DNA of 18,641 nt from CAZFCK01 sp964517355. GTDB lineage: Bacteria; Desulfobacterota; Desulfovibrionia; Desulfovibrionales; Desulfovibrionaceae. Numbering within the stretch: the stretch's first letter is position 1; each line of letters opens with the position of its first letter. The DNA lies in NCBI GenBank assembly GCA_964517355.1, contig CAZFCK010000084.1, positions 1-18,641 on the forward strand. Direction: 5' to 3'. Below, piece by piece: positions 13,577 to 18,641 of the stretch. The position numbers and the translations under genes were made by a program. Under the pieces are notes generated by a model that worked only from the letters and a program-made list of their open reading frames with translations, did no database searches and had not been told where the DNA came from.

Positions 13577-15727
13577 TCAACTCGAAGCGCATTGCGGCGC
13601 GCTTTTCATGCTCAGGCTGATGCGTCCCCGTTCTTTGTCCACGTCAATGACGGTGGCCAGGACTTCCTGGCCCACGGCAACCACTGCGGCGGGGTCGGAA
13701 ACGTAATTATCCGATAGTTGGCTGATGTGCACCAGACCGTCGCGATGCACGCCGATGTCCACGAATGCGCCGAAGTTCGTCACATTGGTCACGATGCCCG
13801 GGAGGCGCATTCCGATACGAAGATCGTTTATTTCCGTAATTCCTTCGGCAAAGGAAAAGGCGCTGAAGGATTTTCTGGGATCGCGCCCCGGTTTGGCCAG
13901 TTCCGCCAGGATATCCTCCAAGGTGGGCAAACCGACTTCGCCGTCCACATAGCGTTGCAGGTCTATGCGTGCGCGGATGTCCGCATCGCGCAGCAGGGCG
14001 GGGATGTCGCTGCCCGCATCCACGCTCATGCGTTCCACCAGGGCGTATCGTTCGGGGTGCACGGCGCTGGCGTCGAGGGGATTGGCGCCGTGCACGCGCA
14101 GGAAGCCTGCGGCAAGCTCATAGGCTTTGGGGCCCAGGCGTTTCACCTCCAGCAGCTGCGCTCGCGAGGCGAAAGCGCCGTTGGTTTCGCGGTGGGCCAC
14201 GATGTTGCGCGCCAAAACGGGGCCAAGGCCCGAGACGTAGGCCAGAAGTTCGGCGCTGGCCGTGTTCAGATCCACGCCCACGCTGTTGACGCAACTTGTT
14301 ACAACGTCGTCCAGGGCTTTTTTAAGCGCGGTTTGATCCACATCGTGCTGATATTGCCCCACCCCGATGGCCTTTGGATCAATTTTCACCAATTCGGCCA
14401 GCGGGTCCATCAAACGCCGGCCGATACTGACGGCGCCGCGCACGGTTATATCGAGGTCCGGGAATTCCTTTCGCGCCACGTCGCTGGCGGAATAGACTGA
14501 GGCTCCGGCCTCGTTGACCAGTACGGTGACGGCTTTGAGGCCTTGAGCGCGGACAAAGGCTTCCGTTTCCCGCCCCGCAGTGCCGTTGCCCACGGCAACG
14601 GCCTCTATGGCGTATCGTTCGCACAGCGTCCGGAGTGTTGCGGCTGCCTGACTTTGTTGTTTGGCCGAGCCTGTGGGGAAAATGTTCTCGTGGTGCAGCA
14701 GGACGCCCTGGGCGTTGAGTACTGCCAATTTCGCGCCGGTACGAAAGCCTGGATCAAGGGCCAGCACGTTTTTCTGCCCCAAAGGGGGGGCCAGGAGCAG
14801 TTGGCGCAGGTTGTTGGCGAAAACGGCAATGGCCTCCCCGTCCGCTCGTTGTTTGAGCGCTGCTCTGCATTCGTTTTCCAGTGAAGGCGCCAGCAGGCGT
14901 TTGTAGCCGTCTTCCACAGCCTGCCCCACCTGTTGCGCATCCGCGCCTTTGCCGCGCACCACGCGCCGCAATAAAAGATCCAACGCCTCGCGCTCGTTAT
15001 GGTCCTGGGGGCGCAGGCTCAAGGAAAGCACGCCTTCGCGTTCGCCCCTGAAAAGAGCAAGGGCGCGGTGCCCCGGCATTGTGCGCAGGGGTTCCTCCCA
15101 GTTGAACCAGTCGCGAAACGTTGCGCCGGCTTGTTCTTTTCCCTTGACCACGCTGGAGCGGATGCGGCCTTTCTTGGAAAAGAACGTCCGCATTGTCTGG
15201 CGTAGCGCGCTGTCCTCACTGATCATCTCGGCGATGATGTCGCGGCTGCCGGCGAGAGCGGCTTCCGCATCGGGCACGTCTTTGTCCTTGTTCACGTAGT
15301 GCCGGGCCAACATATGGGGATCGTTGCCGCGTTGCGTCAGGAGCGCTGTGGCCAGCGGTTCCAGACCTCGTTCGCGGGCCATGGATGCCCTGGTACGGCG
15401 TTTGGGGCGGAAGGGCAGGTAGGCGTCTTCAAGGCGCGCCTTGTCGGGGGCGTTGATAATGGTCGCACGCAATTCGTCGGTAAGCAGGCCGCGCTGCTCC
15501 AAAGACTCCAAAATGGATTGGCGGCGTTTGTCCAGTTCCGCCAACAGCTCGAGTTGATCGCGGATGGCAGCCACGGCAATCTCGTCCAGCGAGCCGGTGG
15601 CCTCTTTTCTATATCGGGAAATAAATGGCACCGTGGCGCCCTGTTCCAAGAGATCGGCCACGGCGGCGACTTGATGCTCACGGAGCGTTAAGGCCTCGGC
15701 AATGGTTGCATGGTGGTCGTGTTGCAT
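13577..15727 (-). CDS. tex: Tex, S1-domain RNA-binding transcription accessory protein
   Basis: This 716-aa protein has the full Tex architecture. The N-terminal helical Tex domain includes ATVPFISRYRKEATGSLDE. An RNase H-like YqgF domain starts near residue 320 with NVLALDPGFRTGAKLAV. Tandem helix-hairpin-helix segments lie at about 480-550 (VDLNTASAELLAYVSGLG). A C-terminal S1 RNA-binding domain starts near 635 (GIVTNVTNFGAFVDIGVHRD to GRISLSMKS). Tex binds nucleic acid and RNA polymerase-associated transcripts in the cytoplasm and affects transcription and virulence genes in several bacteria. The ATG at 15727 has GAAGG six bases upstream and is preferred; another ATG at 15733 is directly next to that site. 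The length is normal. It is apparently monocistronic. Confidence 0.95.
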   Translation of the reverse strand: MQHDHHATIAEALTLREHQVAAVADLLEQGATVPFISRYRKEATGSLDEIAVAAIRDQLELLAELDKRRQSILESLEQRGLLTDELRATIINAPDKARLEDAYLPFRPKRRTRASMARERGLEPLATALLTQRGNDPHMLARHYVNKDKDVPDAEAALAGSRDIIAEMISEDSALRQTMRTFFSKKGRIRSSVVKGKEQAGATFRDWFNWEEPLRTMPGHRALALFRGEREGVLSLSLRPQDHNEREALDLLLRRVVRGKGADAQQVGQAVEDGYKRLLAPSLENECRAALKQRADGEAIAVFANNLRQLLLAPPLGQKNVLALDPGFRTGAKLAVLNAQGVLLHHENIFPTGSAKQQSQAAATLRTLCERYAIEAVAVGNGTAGRETEAFVRAQGLKAVTVLVNEAGASVYSASDVARKEFPDLDITVRGAVSIGRRLMDPLAELVKIDPKAIGVGQYQHDVDQTALKKALDDVVTSCVNSVGVDLNTASAELLAYVSGLGPVLARNIVAHRETNGAFASRAQLLEVKRLGPKAYELAAGFLRVHGANPLDASAVHPERYALVERMSVDAGSDIPALLRDADIRARIDLQRYVDGEVGLPTLEDILAELAKPGRDPRKSFSAFSFAEGITEINDLRIGMRLPGIVTNVTNFGAFVDIGVHRDGLVHISQLSDNYVSDPAAVVAVGQEVLATVIDVDKERGRISLSMKSAPQCASS

Positions 15728-15925
15728 GTCCATCCTTCACAATGGGTATGTGTTACGGAGTAACTCGATGGTTGGGGTATCTATCCCGTGGGGCGTCTTG
15801 GCGCTGCCGCCGTCATCCGCGCGAAGCATACTACACGCAAGATGACCAGGGCAATGAATGCGGCAGTGCGGGCGTTTCATGTCCGGCGAAAGGGATCTCC
15901 GGCTAAAGCCTCAGCTGCTGCGGTA

Positions 15926-16591
15926 TTATGTAAACCTGTGTCCTTGTTCAAGAAACGCAAGCAGACGTTGGTTGGTGTCCGGTTCGATCGCCAAAAAGGA
16001 AAGCCCATAGGAGACGATGTTGACCAGCCGTTGGATATTGCGCACTTCCGCCCTGGTTATGACCACGGTGTCGCCGCCGCAGAGCGGCAGCTCTAAAAGC
16101 ACGATGTCGCCAACCTCCGGAGACGGGCAGTGCGTATCAAGGGGGGTGTTGGTACGGCAGCCGCCTTCGCTGAGGTCCAGGACATATGTCTTGTAACTGC
16201 GGGTTGTGGTGTGCAGCAGGGCCGGCATAAAGCAGTTCAGACGTGAGGATTTTCGCAGCTCATAGCGTTCTAGTCGCTGGGGATAGGCTGCGAAAAGCAT
16301 GGGCACGGGTTTCATGACATGACCGAGGATGCGTGTGGTGAAGCCATAGACCGTGCCTTCCGCAATATAACGGACCAGCATTTCCGCGTGCGGCGTGGCC
16401 ATCTTGACGAAGCCTGGAATGCGCGGCAAGCTGGTAATAATGCAGTCGAAGGGCTGCGCGCCTATCAACTTGGTTTTATAATCCCCCTGAAACCCTTGGA
16501 TGCTGAGCAGCATGTCCATGCCCAGGGCCAGCCGTGTTTCATTTGGGGAAACATATTTATTCGAGCTGTAGAGCGTCTTTTGTTCTGCCAT
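15926..16591 (-). CDS. PilZ-domain c-di-GMP receptor with YcgR-like N-terminal domain
   Basis: From the ATG at 16591 the protein has 221 aa. The N-terminal half (to about 120) resembles the PilZN/YcgR-N beta-barrel (DYKTKLIGAQPFDCIITSLP, then EGTVYGFTTRILGH). The C-terminal half is a PilZ domain with both c-di-GMP motifs, RKSSR within YELRKSSRLNC and DLSEGG. YcgR-like proteins bind c-di-GMP and slow flagella or otherwise couple the second messenger to motility. The open frame continues to 16876, but that leader is low-complexity and arginine-rich and lacks family similarity. No ribosome site is obvious before the chosen ATG. It is divergent from the EAL-HDOD gene, another c-di-GMP-type signalling protein. 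Confidence 0.85.
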   Translation of the reverse strand: MAEQKTLYSSNKYVSPNETRLALGMDMLLSIQGFQGDYKTKLIGAQPFDCIITSLPRIPGFVKMATPHAEMLVRYIAEGTVYGFTTRILGHVMKPVPMLFAAYPQRLERYELRKSSRLNCFMPALLHTTTRSYKTYVLDLSEGGCRTNTPLDTHCPSPEVGDIVLLELPLCGGDTVVITRAEVRNIQRLVNIVSYGLSFLAIEPDTNQRLLAFLEQGHRFT

Positions 16592-16978
16592 GGAGTTGTT
16601 TGACTCGCTGTGCTGTTGCGGCGCTGGCCGCGCGCCTCTTGCGCCGCCTAGTGCGCCACGGAAAAAATGTCCACTCGCGCGCCGGCGCCGTGTCTTGCTC
16701 CCAGTAAGACTAGAATACGGCTTTTTGAAGAATATTCCAGAGTGAAGACCATTAATTTGTAAATAATAACGGGAGAAGCGGCTCCATTCTGTACTCCGCA
16801 GCCCCCGCCCGGCGCGGTCGTTGCGCGTCATAGGCGGAGGGCGAAAGCAGCGCCAACGGTTCCCCCAGGGAAGCACTCAAAAAAGTCGAGACTAAAAAAG
16901 TGTTCACTCTTGCCATGCAAAAGTCAATGCGCGTAGAAAGAGATATAGGTGCGGCTTTTCGCAACAGGGAGTGGGGTT
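16592..16978. other. Divergent intergenic region between PilZ and EAL-HDOD genes
   Basis: No gene is supported. The PilZ side is unusually rich in GCGCGC and GGCGCC stretches (16620-16695) and the middle is AT-rich near 16745-16770. It should hold promoters for both divergent genes; only a plus-strand candidate (16910-16939) could be picked. Confidence 0.45.
16910..16939 (+). promoter_or_regulatory. Candidate promoter of the EAL-HDOD gene
   Basis: TTGCCA (16910-16915) matches the -35 consensus at five of six positions. TAGAAA (16934-16939) follows after 18 bases, about 40 bp before the start codon. The -10 match is weak. Confidence 0.3.
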
Positions 16979-18283
16979 ATGCATGCGAATTCTCTCATTC
17001 AAGAAGCGGTGAACGATTTTGAGCCGGTATTCATAGCCAAGCAACCCATTTTCGACCGGGAAGGGGGGTTGTGGGGGTATGAGCTGCTTTTTCGCCAGGA
17101 CGGCTTGGACCACCTGGTTACCATCGATGATCAGGAAAAGGCCACGGCAAGGGTTATCGTCGATGGCGTGGCGCTGGTCAATGTGGAGGAAGGCTGCAAG
17201 CTTCTTGTGAATTTTCCCAGGGATCTTATTGTGCGCGGCGCGCCATTGGCCTTGCCGCGGCATTGTTTCGTTGTTGAGATCCTTGAACATGTGCCTGCGG
17301 ATGCCGAGGTTCTCGCGGCGTTGCGGGATTTGCGGGAGCGTGGCTACACCCTGGCGGTCGATGATTTCACAGGGCAACCTGAATTGGAACCATTTTTCGA
17401 TCTTGCCGATATCGTGAAGGTCGACTTTTTGGGCATGTCGGCCCAGGAGGCGCTCAAGCAAACCCTCTCGCTGCAAAAGCGGTGGTCCGGCCTGGGCTTG
17501 CTGGCCGAAAAAATCGAGGATCAGCGCTCCTATCAATTGGCATGGGTTCTTGGGTACTCATTATTCCAGGGGTTCTTTTTCCGGCGTCCCGAAACACTCA
17601 GCGGGCGTAAAATTTCCATCGGCGCCATGGCTAAGTTTCGGCTGCTGCGCGAGATCTCCAGAGAGGATTACGAAGTGGCAACCTTGGGCAGAATCATCAG
17701 CAGCGACTCCTCGCTGAGCTACAGACTGCTCAGGTATGTCAATTCAGTAGCCTTTTCGTTGCGTGTCAAGGTTTCTTCCCTGAAACAGGCCGTAACCCTG
17801 CTCGGTTCGCAAAGCTTGAAGCATTGGCTCATGGCCGTGGTCATCGCCGACGTGGCGCCTACGCCCCATGCTCAAGAGGTGGCGTATATCTGTGTACAGC
17901 GGGGGCGTTTCATGGAGTTGTGCGCGGCAATTTATCAGAGTACGCCGCGGGATCAGGACACCATGTTCCTTTTCGGCTTGTTCTCCGAATTGGATACGCT
18001 GCTTGGACAAACCATGGGCCAATTAATGGAGAAAATGCCGCTGGACAGTGGAGTGAAAGCCGCGTTGCAGGGAGAGAAGAATGATTTGTACTCCTGGCTG
18101 GAGCTGTGCGAGGCCATTGAACAGGCCAAATGGGGGGAGATGGACTCGCTTATGGAACAGCTTTCGCTGCCTCAACAAAAAACGGCGCGCATGCACGGCA
18201 GCGCTACGGCCTGGGCCAGCGATATCATGGGGCTATGCATGCATATGCAGTCCTCCAATCAGTCGCAGGAAAAACAGGCTTAG
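16979..18283 (+). CDS. EAL-HDOD signalling protein
   Basis: From the ATG at 16979 the protein has 434 aa. An N-terminal EAL-like domain (about 15-205) reads KQPIFDREGGLWGYELLFR, with ELL in place of EAL. Catalytic motifs are altered: the DDFGxG-type loop is VDDFTGQPEL (127-136) and the lysine/acid strand is DIVKVDF, so phosphodiesterase activity is doubtful. A HDOD domain (about 212-400) includes ISSDSSLSYRLLRYVNSVAF and SLKQAVTLLGSQSLKHWLM. Such YuxH/CdgR-like proteins usually act as regulators rather than enzymes. An upstream in-frame GTG (16949) is possible, but GGGAGTGGGG just precedes the ATG. It is divergent from the PilZ gene. It is cytoplasmic and monocistronic. Confidence 0.9.
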   Translation: MHANSLIQEAVNDFEPVFIAKQPIFDREGGLWGYELLFRQDGLDHLVTIDDQEKATARVIVDGVALVNVEEGCKLLVNFPRDLIVRGAPLALPRHCFVVEILEHVPADAEVLAALRDLRERGYTLAVDDFTGQPELEPFFDLADIVKVDFLGMSAQEALKQTLSLQKRWSGLGLLAEKIEDQRSYQLAWVLGYSLFQGFFFRRPETLSGRKISIGAMAKFRLLREISREDYEVATLGRIISSDSSLSYRLLRYVNSVAFSLRVKVSSLKQAVTLLGSQSLKHWLMAVVIADVAPTPHAQEVAYICVQRGRFMELCAAIYQSTPRDQDTMFLFGLFSELDTLLGQTMGQLMEKMPLDSGVKAALQGEKNDLYSWLELCEAIEQAKWGEMDSLMEQLSLPQQKTARMHGSATAWASDIMGLCMHMQSSNQSQEKQA

Positions 18284-18336
18284 GGCACAGCAACACGACT
18301 TTTGGACTAGCGCATTGTGGCGTTAAGATGAGGTAG

Positions 18337-18382
18337 TTTGGGGCTCCGCCCCAAACTTCGCCAGGGGGGAACGCCCCCCTGG
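18337..18382 (+). terminator. Double GC hairpin after the EAL-HDOD gene
   Basis: Hairpin one is TTTGGGGC-TCC-GCCCCAAA (18337-18355). Hairpin two is CCAGGGGGG-AACG-CCCCCCTGG (18361-18382). They begin 53 bp past the stop codon. Neither is followed by a U-tract, so they may be a dispersed repeat that also slows or ends transcription. Confidence 0.45.
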
Positions 18383-18424
18383 ACCCGCGAACATCATGTG
18401 TGGAAATGTAAAAATGACAGTAAG

Positions 18425-18462
18425 TTATATCAAATAAGAAAGTTTTGGAGATTCCTAAGGAA
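18425..18462 (+). repeat. Short dispersed repeat, second copy
   Basis: Contains AAGTTTTGGAGATTCCTAAGG and is about 80 percent identical to 2708-2745, in the same orientation, preceded in both by TTATATCA. Confidence 0.55.
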
Positions 18463-18490
18463 GCACTGATTAAAGACTTGTTAGGTTTTT

Positions 18491-18529
18491 CCGGGGGGAA
18501 ACTTTTCTGGAGAAAGGTTCTCCCCCCGG
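18491..18529. other. Long imperfect GC hairpin
   Basis: CCGGGGGG (18491-18498) pairs with CCCCCCGG (18522-18529), extended inward by an imperfect ACTTTTCT/AGAAAGGT stem. It is followed by ACCCCCCTTCC. It looks like dispersed intergenic filler and may also be a bidirectional terminator. Confidence 0.45.
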
Positions 18530-18641
18530 ACCCCCCTTCCAAAGACTTTTGTCTAAAATACCTATAAATTCAATGTCTTACAAATATACTTGCCTGGCGA
18601 CAAAATTTAGGAAGGGGGAGCGCGAGGGGGAGAACCCTTTT

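Larger units (their letters stand above)
18284..18641. other. Gene-free tail with GC-rich hairpins and repeats
   Basis: No coding sequence is supported. Three hairpins (18337-18355, 18361-18382, 18491-18529), a short dispersed repeat (18425-18462) and, at the extreme end, a GGGGGAGAACCCTTTT motif echo one another. These are typical of repeated intergenic filler in Desulfovibrio-like genomes. Confidence 0.55.

Noticed and set aside
13718..14500. Plus-strand open frame of 260 codons inside tex
   Set aside because: It is antisense to highly conserved Tex domains, His/Gln/Ala-rich and lacks recognisable motifs. It is a shadow frame.
16592..16876. N-terminal extension of the PilZ protein
   Set aside because: The added 95 residues are arginine-rich and unlike any YcgR N-terminus. 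The domain begins shortly after the ATG at 16591.
16904..17536. Minus-strand open frame of 210 codons opposite the EAL-HDOD gene
   Set aside because: It is antisense to clear EAL-like motifs with no independent evidence.

Overview
The window looks like chromosomal DNA of an anaerobic, sulfate-reducer-like member of the Desulfovibrionaceae (Desulfobacterota). This assignment is moderate. It rests on gene style (paired universal stress proteins, YcgR-like PilZ, EAL-HDOD, Tex) and on GC-rich dispersed hairpins of the type GGGGCtccGCCCC and CCAGGGGGG-CCCCCCTGG that are typical of that group. No rRNA, tRNA, CRISPR array or intact transposase was seen.

Left part (1-2567, minus-strand genes): a solitary class I SAM-dependent methyltransferase (333-995) and a HI0933/YhiN-type flavoprotein (1392-2567). 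Between and before them are copies of a MITE-like dispersed repeat of about 104 bp. It has imperfect 11-bp terminal inverted repeats and two internal hairpins. A full-length inverted copy lies about 10 kb away at 10627-10730.

Centre (2803-9810, minus strand): a type VI secretion spike island without the T6SS structural genes. In transcription order it encodes VgrG (880 aa, with an unusual hydrophobic hairpin inside its C-terminal region), a DUF2169 protein fused to a long pentapeptide-repeat domain, a DUF3540 protein, a DUF4150 PAAR-like tip protein, and a NYN-domain protein (predicted PIN-like RNase with an inserted Cys4 zinc ribbon). The first four form the recognisable VgrG/DUF2169/DUF3540/DUF4150 spike-loading set. 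The NYN protein lies where cargo is often encoded, but delivery is only a hypothesis.

About 1 kb of AT-rich DNA (9811-10834) separates the island from a plus-strand operon. It holds no intact gene. It contains a repeat copy and what looks like an eroded coding remnant with propeller-like FxAVG repeats.

Right part: a plus-strand three-gene operon (10835-13231) of a kinase-fold protein, a single-domain universal stress protein and a tandem-domain universal stress protein. Convergent to it is the S1 RNA-binding protein Tex (minus strand). Next come a PilZ c-di-GMP receptor (minus) and a divergent EAL-HDOD protein (plus), suggesting c-di-GMP-linked or motility-linked signalling. The last 350 bp hold several strong GC-rich hairpins and no gene.
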